From contig JAMCYW010000028.1 in assembly GCA_023473255.1 (NCBI GenBank), positions 1-41,674 on the forward strand: a stretch of 41,674 nucleotides of DNA. Reading direction: 5' to 3'. How positions within the stretch are numbered: the stretch's first letter is position 1; each line of letters opens with the position of its first letter. The notes beneath the pieces were generated by a model. That model saw only the letters and a list, made by a program, of their open reading frames with translations, did no database searches and was not told where the DNA came from. The position numbers were made by a program, and so were the translations under genes. Below are positions 32,510-41,674 of this stretch, one piece after another. This DNA comes from Candidatus Martarchaeota archaeon (lineage in GTDB: Archaea > Micrarchaeota > Micrarchaeia > Micrarchaeales > Micrarchaeaceae).

Positions 32510-34117
32510 CTATTTGCCTAATGGGTCTGCCTCATCATCTGGCTGCCCATCTGCATCTCCCTTCTCTGTGGCTTTCGGATAATGGCTTGCCACCAGCGTG
32601 GAGATGCTCTTCTCTATCGATGCTTCATCTTCTCTGGTCAGTTCGTTAAGATCCTTTGAAAGCCTTTTAGCGTAGCGCATTATTGTCTTGTACTTATTGG
32701 TCTCTACGTTGAATTGTTGTTTCCCGCGTATGTATCGCTGCATTCCCCTCGCTGCGTCCATGAGTGCAAGCTTTATCTCGTCTATTATCTCATCTGTGCT
32801 TGCAATCGCCTCCTTGCCAACTCCAGAATAAGGAATGTATACTGAAGAGACATTGACGAATATGCTGACTGGCTGGTTTTCTATATCTATCCCATACCTT
32901 TTCCACTGTATGCTGCGCACAGCCTGAGTTATGGCGCAGCTTCCACTATCAAAAAGCAGCGGCACCCTGTTTGCAAACCTTAGGATGCTGCCGGAATACT
33001 CATCATCGCCTAGTTTCTTGCCCGAATTGCCACCAAACGATATGGCAGCTTCTACTACAAATGGTATGCCTCCATAGAAAACAGACGGCTTCCTTTCCAC
33101 TACATTTATGAAATCAGGATTCAGTATGTTTTTCATTGCGATCTTAATCTGGTCCTCGCCGATCGGGCTTATAATGCTGGTCTCTGGAGCTATCCATTTG
33201 ACTTGCTTGAAACCTTTGACCATCTTTTCTGCATCGTCCCACTCAAGTTTTCGCGGATCTTTTTTCATGTCCAATCCCGTAAGTGCGCCCAACTCATTTA
33301 CCTTTGCACTGCTTACTCTTGCAAAGGTGTCTTCTAGAAATGCGGAAATCTTCCTGCTTTCGGATTTATGCGCAAATTCTATAAGATCGTTAACAGATAT
33401 TCCGAGCGGATGCGGCTTTGTGGGTTTTGGCCTTTTTGGTATTTCATTGACCGCGCGTATAAATACATACTCCTTATTATCGGGATCAACAAACCTTATC
33501 TCCATGTGTGGATTGGCGAGCGCAGTCCTTTTAAGATATTCATATACGCCATGATCGCTATTCTCATATTTTACGGTTGCGAACTCCGCTTCTATGCTGA
33601 GCCCTGTAATGCTCTCTTCAATGTCCTTATAATCCGAGATTACTGGCTTGTTATGCACTGTGTCTATCGATATGCTGCACGAATATCTCTCTGCATTTCC
33701 CGTTACCGATTTGACCCTTATCTGCTTTCCAGTAGTTATCTGCGAGAATAATGTGCACCCGGATGCCCCAATGCCCTGCTGGCCTCTCTGTTGCATATAT
33801 CTGTGGAATTTTGTTCCAGCAAGGATGGTGGCTAAAGCCTTGCCTATATATTTTTTGGGTATCCCGGGCCCATTGTCCGAAACAACAACGCTGTATTTAT
33901 TTTCGCCTATATTGCTTATGCGTATGCTTATAAGCGGAAGGATTCCTGCCTCCTCGCATGCATCAAGTGAGTTAGTCACGTATTCGTGAACTACTGTAAC
34001 GAGCGATCTGACCATTCCAGCGTATCCCAGCATTTGCTTGTTCTTTTTGAAAAATTCCGAGATAGAATGTTCTTTGAACTCAGTGAACATCTCATTCGCT
34101 TTTTTCGCCTCTGCCAT
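32510..34117 (-). CDS. top6B: DNA topoisomerase VI subunit B
   Basis: 535 aa, normal length. This is the ATP-binding subunit of the archaeal type IIB topoisomerase; it closes and drives strand passage with subunit A, which is not in this window. GHKL motifs: EYVTNSLDACEEAG (residues 45-58) with the Mg-binding Asn, DNGPGIP (81-87), and the ATP-lid glycines QRGQQGIGASG (110-120). A helix-two-turn-helix part and the transducer domain with the ATP-contacting Lys region follow. GTGATC just before ATG 34117 can pair with the 16S rRNA end. It starts 4 nt after the KH-protein stop, so the two form an operon. Confidence 0.95.
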   Translation of the reverse strand: MAEAKKANEMFTEFKEHSISEFFKKNKQMLGYAGMVRSLVTVVHEYVTNSLDACEEAGILPLISIRISNIGENKYSVVVSDNGPGIPKKYIGKALATILAGTKFHRYMQQRGQQGIGASGCTLFSQITTGKQIRVKSVTGNAERYSCSISIDTVHNKPVISDYKDIEESITGLSIEAEFATVKYENSDHGVYEYLKRTALANPHMEIRFVDPDNKEYVFIRAVNEIPKRPKPTKPHPLGISVNDLIEFAHKSESRKISAFLEDTFARVSSAKVNELGALTGLDMKKDPRKLEWDDAEKMVKGFKQVKWIAPETSIISPIGEDQIKIAMKNILNPDFINVVERKPSVFYGGIPFVVEAAISFGGNSGKKLGDDEYSGSILRFANRVPLLFDSGSCAITQAVRSIQWKRYGIDIENQPVSIFVNVSSVYIPYSGVGKEAIASTDEIIDEIKLALMDAARGMQRYIRGKQQFNVETNKYKTIMRYAKRLSKDLNELTREDEASIEKSISTLVASHYPKATEKGDADGQPDDEADPLGK

Positions 34118-34121
34118 AGGA

Positions 34122-34637
34122 TCACACGAAAATATCTTTTTTATTTTTTCTGTGGGCAGCCTCCATCCTTCTGTATGCGAGTTTGTGCGAACCGCCTTCT
34201 ATTATTGTTTTTACCGCAGCCGTAGCTTCCTTAATCTGTTCTGTATTGCCTATGAAGCTTACAGTATCGCCATAAATGCTAACCTTGGCAGAGCTGACCG
34301 TTTCTATGTACTTTTTTGCCCTTCCTTCGCTGCCTATCAATCTGGCCTTGATAATCTTTATCCTGTTTTTGCTATTGGCATAATCTGTTATGTTAAGGTG
34401 GGAAAAGTAATAATTTTCGTCCAGCAGGAGCTCAGCGGATTTAATGTCAAATCCGCGCCCGAACGCATAAAGCACATTTCGCGCCAGGTATTCTTCGAAT
34501 GCTTCGCCGTTTATGGCTATGCCTCCATGCATATCTATGATAATCTTGCATCTAAGCGATTTTTCCAGGCCTGCCAATATGCTCTTTCTCTCTTTCAATA
34601 TGGCGAGCCTTTCCATTGGTATGTAAAGTTCTTGCAT
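34122..34637 (-). CDS. archaeal KH-domain RNA-binding protein (Dim2/Pno1-like)
   Basis: 171 aa, two KH domains. The first is at about 10-80 (ERKSILAGLEKSLRCKIIID...FDIKSAELLL); the second is at about 90-155, with KARLIGSEGRAKKYIE carrying the GxxG loop (GSEG). Eukaryotic Pno1/Dim2 acts in small-subunit rRNA 3' processing, and archaeal homologues bind near the 16S 3' end. GAGG about 7 nt before ATG 34637 is a good ribosome site. It is followed directly by top6B, a neighbour pair to expect in archaea with shared information-processing operons. Confidence 0.85.
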   Translation of the reverse strand: MQELYIPMERLAILKERKSILAGLEKSLRCKIIIDMHGGIAINGEAFEEYLARNVLYAFGRGFDIKSAELLLDENYYFSHLNITDYANSKNRIKIIKARLIGSEGRAKKYIETVSSAKVSIYGDTVSFIGNTEQIKEATAAVKTIIEGGSHKLAYRRMEAAHRKNKKDIFV

Positions 34638-34690
34638 GGTATTTCCTCAATTAAAAACGCAGAATGCGTTGGTCAGTGCAAGTAAATCAT

Positions 34691-34711
34691 TATGTTATAA
34701 TATATAAAAGG
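34691..34711. promoter_or_regulatory. AT-rich promoter region between divergent genes
   Basis: TTATAATATATAAAAGG between the KH gene and the CsaA-like gene. TATATAAAAGG at 34701-34711 suits transcription to the right from about 34730. On the other strand the same block is about 55-70 nt before the KH start, giving a short leader that carries its GAGG site. Confidence 0.45.
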
Positions 34712-34733
34712 TTTCTTTTCAAACCTATATACC

Positions 34734-34738
34734 GGTGA
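34734..34738 (+). promoter_or_regulatory. ribosome-binding site that supports a TTG start
   Basis: GGTGA lies 4 nt before TTG 34743 and matches the anti-Shine-Dalgarno end of archaeal 16S rRNA. The next in-frame ATG would remove the conserved N-terminal strand of the CsaA fold, so the TTG is preferred. Confidence 0.6.
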
Positions 34739-34742
34739 GCCA

Positions 34743-35078
34743 TTGCACATTTCAATAGAAAATTTTCAGAAGCGTGATATGCGCATAGGCATAATAATGG
34801 AGGGAAACGAATTTTACGAAGCCCAAAAACCTGCATGCCTGCTAAGCATAGATTTCGGCGAGCCGATAGGCGTTAAAAATTCTTCTGCACAGATATTGAA
34901 TTACCGCGTAAACGAACTAATCGGCAGAAAGGTCATCGCAGTGGTAAATCTGAAGATCATGCTGATTCCAAATTCCACATCTGAAGTTTTGGCCATGGGC
35001 GCATTGACCAAAAATAGTGTGCAGCCGCTGTCGGTTGACGGCAGCACAGAGCCAGTCATAGATGCTAAAATAGGGTAG
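34743..35078 (+). CDS. CsaA/EMAP-II-type tRNA-binding OB-fold protein
   Basis: 111 aa, the length of free-standing tRNA-binding domains. Conserved text in order: IENFQKRDMRIGII, PACLLSIDFGEPIGVKNSSAQI, LIGRKVIAVVNL and TSEVLAMGA. This is the OB fold of CsaA and of the MetRS C-terminal appendix. It probably acts as a dimer that binds tRNA; CsaA has been called a chaperone in bacteria. The start is TTG with a GGTGA site. The permease gene begins 8 nt after its stop, so they share a transcript. Confidence 0.87.
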   Translation: MHISIENFQKRDMRIGIIMEGNEFYEAQKPACLLSIDFGEPIGVKNSSAQILNYRVNELIGRKVIAVVNLKIMLIPNSTSEVLAMGALTKNSVQPLSVDGSTEPVIDAKIG

Positions 35079-35086
35079 TTGTAAAG

Positions 35087-36454
35087 ATGTACGAGCTTAA
35101 GCGTGCAATAACGCTGACCGATGCCATAATGATAAACCTAGGCGCCATCATAGGCGCAGGCATATTTGTAATAATAGGCATTGCAATAGGGGCTGCAGGC
35201 CCTGCTATAATAATATCGATCATCATATCTGCCATCGTAGCCATTTTCACAGGATTAAGTTTCTCAGAAATCGCGAGCCATGTAGCAAAAGAGGGAGGCT
35301 CATACGAATATGCCCGGGTGGCATTGATGCCGTCTGCTGGCGTAATGGCCGGATTGGCATGGACGTTCGGCAACATAATAGCAATAGCTGCAGTCTCGCT
35401 CAGCCTGGGAAGCTATGTAAACATCTTAACTCACGCATCGATACCTTTGCCATATTTTGCCATAATCTCTATACTGGCCTTTATGCTGATCAACATATTC
35501 GGGGTAAAGAATTCAGCAAAGACAATAACCTGGCTAGTCGCCATAAACATACTGATTCTTATAATATTTGTCATTGTCGGCATGTTTTATTTCAAGCCGT
35601 CAAATTTTGCATATATGCTTCCCTATGGCACAAGCGGAATGCTTACTGGGGCTGCATTAATATTCTTCGCTTTCACCGGGTTCTCAAGGGTAACTACCAT
35701 AAGCGATGAGGTAGTCGATCCTGAAAAGACGATACCAAAAGCAATAATAATATCGATAATTATATCGACAGTATTGTACATAGCAGTAGCGATAGTGGCT
35801 CTGGGCCTTGTTCCATATTCGAGCCTTGCTGCATCATCAGCCCCATTATCTACTGCCATAGCCTCTATACACAACAATGTGCTGGATCTGATAATAGCGA
35901 TAGGCGGCATTGCAGCTACTGCGGGCGTCATGCTTACCGGCATATTGGGAACATCGCGCGTATTCTATGCAATGGGCAGAGACCTAGAACTTCCTAAGGC
36001 GCTTTCAAGGCTAGACAGGTTTTCCACACCTATAAACTCAATAGTCCTATCGTCACTTTTGGGCATAGTATTTATACTTCTCGTATCGTTTGGAAACATA
36101 GTCGAAGCGTCTAATGCCTCTATATTGGTCTCATACTTGATAATAAACATAGCTGCATTCAATCTATGGCTCAAGCTTCAGAAAGGTGCAAGTGGAGACG
36201 CCGGAAGCGCGCCTATGCCTTTAAGGAAAAAGAAGCACTTTGGCGCCATACCTATACTTGGTATAGCAAGCATATTGCTGATACTGGCATACATAAAGCT
36301 GTATGGCCTTGCCATATCGTTTGGCATAATTGCTGCGAGTTCGATATACTACGCAATTAGGCACTCATTATACAAAGAGATGTTTTCAAGAATCAGCATA
36401 AGAATACCTAAGCGCAGCAAGGTAAGAACATTTGGGAAGAGCAGGCCTGCCTGA
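35087..36454 (+). CDS. APC-superfamily amino-acid permease
   Basis: 455 aa, about 12 membrane helices. Helix 1 carries the APC signature ITLTDAIMINLGAIIGAGIFVIIG with the unwound GAGIF substrate site. Helix 6 has GAALIFFAFTGFSRVTTISDEVVDPEKTIPKAI, the other classic APC mark. It probably imports amino acids or a related compound with protons; the substrate cannot be told from sequence. The tail is basic. Such a transporter suits a lineage that depends on outside amino acids. Confidence 0.9.
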   Translation: MYELKRAITLTDAIMINLGAIIGAGIFVIIGIAIGAAGPAIIISIIISAIVAIFTGLSFSEIASHVAKEGGSYEYARVALMPSAGVMAGLAWTFGNIIAIAAVSLSLGSYVNILTHASIPLPYFAIISILAFMLINIFGVKNSAKTITWLVAINILILIIFVIVGMFYFKPSNFAYMLPYGTSGMLTGAALIFFAFTGFSRVTTISDEVVDPEKTIPKAIIISIIISTVLYIAVAIVALGLVPYSSLAASSAPLSTAIASIHNNVLDLIIAIGGIAATAGVMLTGILGTSRVFYAMGRDLELPKALSRLDRFSTPINSIVLSSLLGIVFILLVSFGNIVEASNASILVSYLIINIAAFNLWLKLQKGASGDAGSAPMPLRKKKHFGAIPILGIASILLILAYIKLYGLAISFGIIAASSIYYAIRHSLYKEMFSRISIRIPKRSKVRTFGKSRPA

Positions 36455-36495
36455 CGGGTTTATCTTTTTATATGTTAATTGGGTAATTGAAGTGT

Positions 36496-38892
36496 ATGGA
36501 CGACGCATTCAAGGATTGCAGCATCGATGAAACGATAAAAAAGCTTTCTTCTAGAAACAACGGTCTGTCAGAAAAGGAGGCATCGGAAAGGCTTGAAAAG
36601 TATGGATACAACGAGATAATCGGAAAGCAGAGAAATTACTACCTGCTTTTCCTAAAAAAATTCTATGGCTCGGTTCAACTTCTGCTTTGGGCGATAGTTG
36701 CCATATCGCTTGTGCTAAAGCACTATGATGATTTTTATATCATATTGATATTGCTGATATTCAATGCGCTGATCGGATTTTTCGAGGAATATCGCGCGGA
36801 CCGCTCTGTAGACGCGCTAAAAGCTATGCTTGCGAAGATATCGACTGTAAAGCGCTCAGGAAAGATGACGCAATTACAGTCGCGTTTAATCGTGCCTGGG
36901 GATATCGTGCACTTCAAGCTTGGCGAAATAATACCTGCTGACTTGAAGCTGATTGATGCAGACATGCTGCAGATAGACGAGTCAATACTTACTGGAGAGG
37001 CACTTCCTGTCCAGAAACAAAAAGGCGCATTGGCGTACAGCGGGTCAACAGTAAAAAAAGGAGAAGGCACGGGGATAGTGATAGGCACAGGATACAATAC
37101 ATTCTATGGCAGAACCGCAAAACTAATTGAGAACGCCAAGCCTAAATCGCATCTAGAAGCTGCAATAATGAACATAGTCAAATACCTGGTAGTCGGGGAC
37201 ATCATTGTAATAGCGATAATGTTCGCCTACGGCATCCTTGAGGTCCATGAAAGCATTGCCATACTGCTTCCATTCCTGCTTGTCATGTTCATCGCATCGG
37301 TTCCAGTCGCGCTCTCCGCTGCATTTACTGTTTCCATGGCTCTTGGGACTGAAAAGCTTGCAAAGAAATCGGTGCTGGTAACTAAGCTCGAGGCAATAGA
37401 AGATACTTCTAACATGAATGTCATATGCATGGACAAGACAGGGACCATAACAAAGAACGAGATATCAGTAAAGGAGATATTTTCGTTGAAGTACAAGAAC
37501 AACGAAGTACTGCAATTTGCATCCGAAGCGTCAAGAGCCGATGACAACGATCCGATAGACAATGCAATAATAAATTACGTCAAGCCGATAGGGGTAAAGA
37601 CAGGGCGGCAGCTTAATTTCATGCCATTCGATCCATCATCAAAAAGAACCGAAGCCCTGGTGAGCTCTGGCAAAAAACGCTATTATGTGACAAAAGGCGC
37701 TGCACATGTGATTATGGGCATGTGTGCAATAGACAAAAAAGCACGCTCCAGATTGCAGGCAAAGGTTGAAAAATTTGCCTCAGAAGGCTTTAGAACCCTT
37801 GCCATAGCGACAAGAGAATCGACCCGAAGCAAATGGGCATTTATAGGGCTTTTGGCTCTTTACGATATTCCTCGCCCGGACGCAAAGGATCTTATAGATG
37901 AATTGAAGGCACTCGGAGTATCGGCCAAGATGATTACTGGGGATAATATTGCAGTGGCAAACGAAATAGCGCATGAGGTGGATCTTCACGGAGGCATAAT
38001 AGACATACGCGCAAAGGACAACAAAAATGAGAGCATGCTCTCAAAGCGCATAATAAAAGCCGGCGGGTTTGCAGACGTATACCCTGAAGACAAATACACT
38101 ATAGTAAAAGCATTGCAGAAGAGCGGGCACATAGTGGGCATGACTGGCGATGGGGTTAACGATGCCCCTGCACTGAAGCAGGCAGAGGTTGGGATAGCAG
38201 TGTCAAGCGCTACGGATGTAGCCAAGAGCGCGGCATCCCTGGTCCTTACAAAAAATGGCATAGAGGTCATAGTCGATGCAGTAAAGGAAAGCAGAAGGAT
38301 ATTCCAGCGCATGGCTACATATGCGATGGTTAAAGTAGCCAAGGTTTTTCAAATTATAGGATTTATAGCCATAGTATTCGTGCTTTTCAAGTTTATACCG
38401 ATAACGCCATTCCTGCTTATACTGCTGATATTCACCAACGATATAGTCAACATAGCCCTGTCGACCGATAACGAAATGTATTCTAAGAAGCCCAATGCGT
38501 GGAGGATACGCCCCATAATAATAAGCTCTGCAATAATGGGGATTATACTTATGGTGGAGGCATTGGTGCTGGTGCCCTTGGGGCTTGGCATATTTAAATT
38601 CACAGTTCCAGAATTTCAGACCGCTGCATTTCTGATGTTCAATATTGGAGATAACCTGACGGTTTACAACATACGATCTAAAGCAAGGTTTTGGGATTCA
38701 AGGCCCAGTACGCCGCTTGTATTGTCATCGATTTTAGGCATGGGGATAGGGATAGCGTTTGCAGCGTCTGGATTGCTTATGAAAAGCATAAGCGGCTATG
38801 CAATCATATCAATAATAGGCGTGGCTATAGCATTTATGTTCTTGATAGACATAGTGAAGACGCACCTGTTCAAGAGATTTGGGCTCGATTGA
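36496..38892 (+). CDS. P-type ATPase, plasma-membrane H+-ATPase type (P3A-like)
   Basis: 798 aa from ATG 36496 (TTG 36487 rejected). Order: N-terminal cation-ATPase region (SEKEASERLEKYGYNEI), two helices, actuator domain with LTGEALP near 168, the phosphorylation motif DKTGTITKNE near 312-320, nucleotide domain with KGAAHVI, the hinge MTGDGVNDAPALKQAEVGIAV near 548, and six C-terminal helices with FTNDIVNIALSTDNE. The short loops and C-terminal end fit P3A proton pumps, also common in acidophilic archaea, where they would export H+. Ion choice is inferred. TTTTTATATG at 36464-36473, 23-32 nt upstream, suggests a leaderless mRNA. Confidence 0.9.
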   Translation: MDDAFKDCSIDETIKKLSSRNNGLSEKEASERLEKYGYNEIIGKQRNYYLLFLKKFYGSVQLLLWAIVAISLVLKHYDDFYIILILLIFNALIGFFEEYRADRSVDALKAMLAKISTVKRSGKMTQLQSRLIVPGDIVHFKLGEIIPADLKLIDADMLQIDESILTGEALPVQKQKGALAYSGSTVKKGEGTGIVIGTGYNTFYGRTAKLIENAKPKSHLEAAIMNIVKYLVVGDIIVIAIMFAYGILEVHESIAILLPFLLVMFIASVPVALSAAFTVSMALGTEKLAKKSVLVTKLEAIEDTSNMNVICMDKTGTITKNEISVKEIFSLKYKNNEVLQFASEASRADDNDPIDNAIINYVKPIGVKTGRQLNFMPFDPSSKRTEALVSSGKKRYYVTKGAAHVIMGMCAIDKKARSRLQAKVEKFASEGFRTLAIATRESTRSKWAFIGLLALYDIPRPDAKDLIDELKALGVSAKMITGDNIAVANEIAHEVDLHGGIIDIRAKDNKNESMLSKRIIKAGGFADVYPEDKYTIVKALQKSGHIVGMTGDGVNDAPALKQAEVGIAVSSATDVAKSAASLVLTKNGIEVIVDAVKESRRIFQRMATYAMVKVAKVFQIIGFIAIVFVLFKFIPITPFLLILLIFTNDIVNIALSTDNEMYSKKPNAWRIRPIIISSAIMGIILMVEALVLVPLGLGIFKFTVPEFQTAAFLMFNIGDNLTVYNIRSKARFWDSRPSTPLVLSSILGMGIGIAFAASGLLMKSISGYAIISIIGVAIAFMFLIDIVKTHLFKRFGLD

Positions 38893-38896
38893 ATAT

Positions 38897-39952
38897 CTAT
38901 TTTATTAGGCTGGTTATATTGCCCGTTATGGACTGATAGGCCTCGCACGATGTCCACTGCTTTGGCTCCTTGCCGTTGTCTATGGCGTCCCTTATGCTAT
39001 TGGCGAGTTCGCCATGCCACACATTTTTCAGATCATAGCCTATGTCCCGCACATTGCCCACCTTCTGGTCCCACATTATGGACGGAAAGATGTTGCCAAA
39101 ACTGTCCAAAAATAGCGATGCATCTAGGCTCTTGCTTTTCATTGGCATACTGTCTGTCCTAACGTATTCGGCAAGCTTCTTAAGGAATGTATCCTCTATC
39201 CTAGGTATAATCCCGAAGCCGCGCTCCCTTTTGCTAATGATGGTCTCAAGCTCGTCTGCAACGCTCTTCCTTTTCGCCAGCATGTCGAGGTTTGAATTAC
39301 CGTAATAATTAGATGATATCTGCCCAAGGTTCATATGGAAATCCTTATATTTTATATAAGGTATGTCATTCTTGACTGCATCGAATGTCCTCTGAAACTG
39401 CCCTTCGTTATAGCCGCTCATCGTATAGCCGAATACGAAGTACAAATTCTTGTAGTCCTTCTGCAGGTCGTGCAGCTTCTTGAATGTGGTTATAGCCCTA
39501 TCATAATTCCCAGGCACGCCGCGTATCTTGTCGTGCAGCTCCCTATATCCGTCAAGGCTTATCGTAATCGCTATCTTAGGTATGCCGATGTCCAGCATCT
39601 CCTTAATGCGCCTGACTATAAGGTCGTGGCTGCATAGAGAATTCGTCGGCATTGTCAGTATGTATAGCCCTTTTGAGTTTTCGTAAAATGCCTTTGCTAT
39701 CTCAACTATATCGGGCCTGAGGAAAGGCTCGCCGCCCGTAAGCTCTATCCATTTAAAAGACGTGTTTTTCTTTGCAAATGTCCTTATCTCGTCAATACTA
39801 AGCTCGCCCTTTGGCTTGAACTGCCATATATTGCATGTCATGCATCTGGACTGGCACCAGTATGTGATGGCGAAGTTTAATTTATACGGTTTATCGAGTT
39901 TCTTGAAATTGCTCTCTAATGCTACTTTGCCCAATCCCGCAAGCTTTATCAT
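38897..39952 (-). CDS. radical SAM enzyme
   Basis: 351 aa from ATG 39952 (in-frame TTG 39958 rejected). The [4Fe-4S]/SAM motif CxxxCxxC is Cys33-Cys37-Cys40 (YWCQSRCMTCNIW). The glycine strand ELTGGEPFLRPD follows, then SLDGYRELHDKIRG. These are typical of the MoaA/PqqE/SPASM-like group. The C-terminal part has only one obvious Cys (SCEAYQ), so a second iron-sulfur cluster is doubtful. Product and substrate unknown; neighbours give no clue. GGTGA 10 nt upstream and a TTAAATAT box about 26-33 nt upstream support the start. It is convergent with the P-type ATPase. Confidence 0.85.
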   Translation of the reverse strand: MIKLAGLGKVALESNFKKLDKPYKLNFAITYWCQSRCMTCNIWQFKPKGELSIDEIRTFAKKNTSFKWIELTGGEPFLRPDIVEIAKAFYENSKGLYILTMPTNSLCSHDLIVRRIKEMLDIGIPKIAITISLDGYRELHDKIRGVPGNYDRAITTFKKLHDLQKDYKNLYFVFGYTMSGYNEGQFQRTFDAVKNDIPYIKYKDFHMNLGQISSNYYGNSNLDMLAKRKSVADELETIISKRERGFGIIPRIEDTFLKKLAEYVRTDSMPMKSKSLDASLFLDSFGNIFPSIMWDQKVGNVRDIGYDLKNVWHGELANSIRDAIDNGKEPKQWTSCEAYQSITGNITSLIK

Positions 39953-40044
39953 AGACAAAAATTCACCATCAGATATTTAATCTATCTTCTCTATTAAATA
40001 TTTATATTTGAGCGTTTGCTTTTAATATACGATGGCTGATTATA

Positions 40045-41499
40045 ATGGATTCAAATAATATTAATCTAAAAAAACTCAGTGGATTCCTGTGGGAAGTCGA
40101 AAAGGACGAATCTAATGGCATGAATGTGCCAGTGCATGTTTATGCTAGCGAGAACATAGCAAACAGCATGAAGAAGGACAGGACCCTGATGCAAGCCGTC
40201 AATGCAACCACCCTTCCATCAATAGTAAATGCTATGCTTGTAATGCCGGACGGGCATGAAGGATACGGATTTCCTGTGGGCGGGGTTGCTGCTTTTGATG
40301 CAAGCAACGGCATCATATCACCAGGCGCAATAGGCTTCGATATTAATTGCGGCGTTAGGCTAATTAAAACAAATCTGGATGCAACTGAGCTTGCGCCCAA
40401 ATTAAAGACCCTTATGGACAGGCTCTTCAGCAATGTTCCCAGCGGCGTGGGCAGCAAAATAAAGCTTGGGTTCACAAACGCAGATCTTGAAAAAGTCGCT
40501 ACTGAAGGCGTAGGCTATATAATAGGCAAGGGCTTCGGCTTTAAGGACGATGCTGAGAGGATAGAGGAATACGGGTGCATACAGGGTGCTGATCCAGATA
40601 AAGTCAGCAAGATGGCAAAGAGCAGGGGCGTGCAGCAGCTCGGCACCTTGGGGGCAGGCAATCACTTCTTAGAAGTTCAGAAAGTCAATAAGATATTGGA
40701 TGCAAAGCTCGCCTCCGCTTTCGGACTGCAGGAAAACCAGATTGTAATAATGGTTCACAGCGGATCCCGAGGCTACGGCCATCAGGTATGCAGCGATTAT
40801 CTCAGGGTGCTGGGCGAATACCAAGCATCGCACAACATAAAGCTAGCAGATCCCGAATTGAGCTATGCCGATATCGGGAGCAAGGAAGCTGATGACTATC
40901 TGGCTGCAATGCGCTCTGCGGTCAATTTTGCATTTGTAAACCGGCAGATAATGACTAATTCGATAAGAAAGAGCTTCGAAGAAACATTCGCGAAGAGTGC
41001 AGATTCGCTGGGCATGGAAATTGTATACGATGTTGCGCACAATATAGCTAAATTGGAGGAGCATAACGTAAACGGCAAGCGGATGAAGCTCTACGTCCAT
41101 AGGAAAGGCGCTACAAGAGCGTTCGGCCCCGGAAGCCCGGAGCTGCCGAAGATATATCGCGATTTTGGTCAGCCGGTAATAATACCTGGAAGCATGGGCA
41201 CTGCAAGCTACGTACTTGCTGGCAGGGCTGAAGCTATGGATGAAACTTTCGGCTCATCATGCCACGGATCAGGAAGGCTCATGTCAAGGCACCAAGCCAT
41301 AAGGGACATCCCTGCGTCAAAGACGCTTGGAGACTTAAGGACTAAAAAAATAGAAGTAAGGGTAAGGAGCACAAAACTTATAAGCGAGGAAGCCGAATGG
41401 GCATACAAGGACGTCGACGAAGTGGTCAGAAGCATCGCAGGCGCAAAGATTTCCAACATCGTTGCAAGGCTGGTCCCTCTGGGGGTAACTAAAGGATGA
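40045..41499 (+). CDS. rtcB: tRNA-splicing ligase RtcB
   Basis: 484 aa, full length. It joins 2',3'-cyclic phosphate and 5'-OH RNA ends with Mn and GTP, mainly tRNA exon halves in archaea. Motifs: MPDGHEGYGFPVGG near 67-80, DINCGVRL near 98-105 with the metal Cys, GTLGAGNHFLEV near 200-211, HSGSRGYGHQV near 237-247, the VAHNIAKLE His near 332-340, and GSMGTASYVLAG plus HGSGRLMSR with the GTP-linked His near the end. The tRNA-Arg intron in this window is a plausible substrate source. A TTTTAATATA box lies about 16-25 nt before ATG 40045. No intein is seen. Confidence 0.96.
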   Translation: MDSNNINLKKLSGFLWEVEKDESNGMNVPVHVYASENIANSMKKDRTLMQAVNATTLPSIVNAMLVMPDGHEGYGFPVGGVAAFDASNGIISPGAIGFDINCGVRLIKTNLDATELAPKLKTLMDRLFSNVPSGVGSKIKLGFTNADLEKVATEGVGYIIGKGFGFKDDAERIEEYGCIQGADPDKVSKMAKSRGVQQLGTLGAGNHFLEVQKVNKILDAKLASAFGLQENQIVIMVHSGSRGYGHQVCSDYLRVLGEYQASHNIKLADPELSYADIGSKEADDYLAAMRSAVNFAFVNRQIMTNSIRKSFEETFAKSADSLGMEIVYDVAHNIAKLEEHNVNGKRMKLYVHRKGATRAFGPGSPELPKIYRDFGQPVIIPGSMGTASYVLAGRAEAMDETFGSSCHGSGRLMSRHQAIRDIPASKTLGDLRTKKIEVRVRSTKLISEEAEWAYKDVDEVVRSIAGAKISNIVARLVPLGVTKG

Positions 41500-41530
41500 A
41501 AAATTCGCATCACTGATAGAAAAATAGGGG

Positions 41531-41559
41531 ATGGGATAAAGAATGGCTAAAAATCCCAT
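41531..41559. other. inverted repeat downstream of rtcB
   Basis: ATGGGAT (41531-41537) and ATCCCAT (41553-41559) form a 7-bp stem with a 15-nt loop. There is no clear T-run after it on the plus strand. It may be an mRNA-end hairpin between convergent genes. Confidence 0.3.
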
Positions 41560-41616
41560 AGCCCAAACGCATATGCCAACTCTGCAGTATAGTCAAATAT
41601 GCATTTATCCGAAGGT

Positions 41617-41674
41617 CTACTTTCGCTTGAGCCTCGAAGCCATATAATCCTGCTCTACTTGGTTGGTGTTATTA
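41617..41674 (-). CDS. possible 3' end of a gene cut by the window edge
   Basis: On the minus strand the frame from the right edge is open and ends at TAG 41617-41619, with the tail reading NNTNQVEQDYMASRLKRK. A charged, basic C-terminus is believable, and the spacing to rtcB suits a convergent neighbour. It is far too short to identify. Confidence 0.3.
   Translation of the reverse strand, partial: NNTNQVEQDYMASRLKRK

Noticed and set aside
41520-41600. RNA gene downstream of rtcB
   Set aside because: Only a 7-bp inverted repeat is present; no tRNA, box C/D or other known fold was found.

Overview
The window reads as archaeal, most likely a small-genome DPANN lineage of the Micrarchaeota (ARMAN) type. 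This placement is an inference. It rests on topoisomerase VI subunit B, a Dim2-like KH protein, Sec61 beta, RtcB, an archaeal-type mevalonate-pathway decarboxylase, AT-rich TATA boxes 25-30 nt before many starts (leaderless style), and a tRNA interrupted by an intron in its T-loop. No rRNA, CRISPR array or insertion sequence was seen.

Layout. 1-3.7 kb: a mevalonate-pathway decarboxylase, tRNA-Glu(CTC), an unknown protein, a decayed P-loop kinase, a membrane-anchored DsbA-like protein without its CxxC, and tRNA-Arg(CCT) with a 36-nt intron. 3.8-5.2 kb: a lone AAA/DUF4143 ATPase behind a pair of direct repeats. 5.3-9.8 kb: argS and nnr, divergent from an AbrB-winged-helix regulator, then a 51-aa Sec61 beta gene. 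9.9-15 kb: a surface/glycosylation group (secreted anchored protein, GT2, a GT-C transferase with a detached tail, NodU-type carbamoyltransferase).

15.1-32.5 kb is the centrepiece: about 17 kb of tightly packed same-strand genes that I interpret as a type IV secretion/conjugation-related machine. It has a VirB2-like pilin candidate, a polytopic membrane protein, six consecutive divergent paralogues of a VirB6/TrbL-like channel protein (one carrying an Ig-like ectodomain of about 400 residues), two membrane proteins resembling a VirB3/PrgI segment joined to a VirB4 N-terminal domain, a separate HerA/VirB4-type ATPase, and several small or novel partners ending in a 785-aa ectodomain protein. 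No relaxase or coupling protein is visible, so DNA uptake or exchange (compare archaeal Ced/Ted), protein secretion or host-cell contact are all possible.

32.5-41.7 kb returns to housekeeping genes: top6B with a KH-domain gene, a CsaA-like tRNA-binding protein, an APC permease, a P-type (H+-type) ATPase, a radical SAM enzyme and rtcB.
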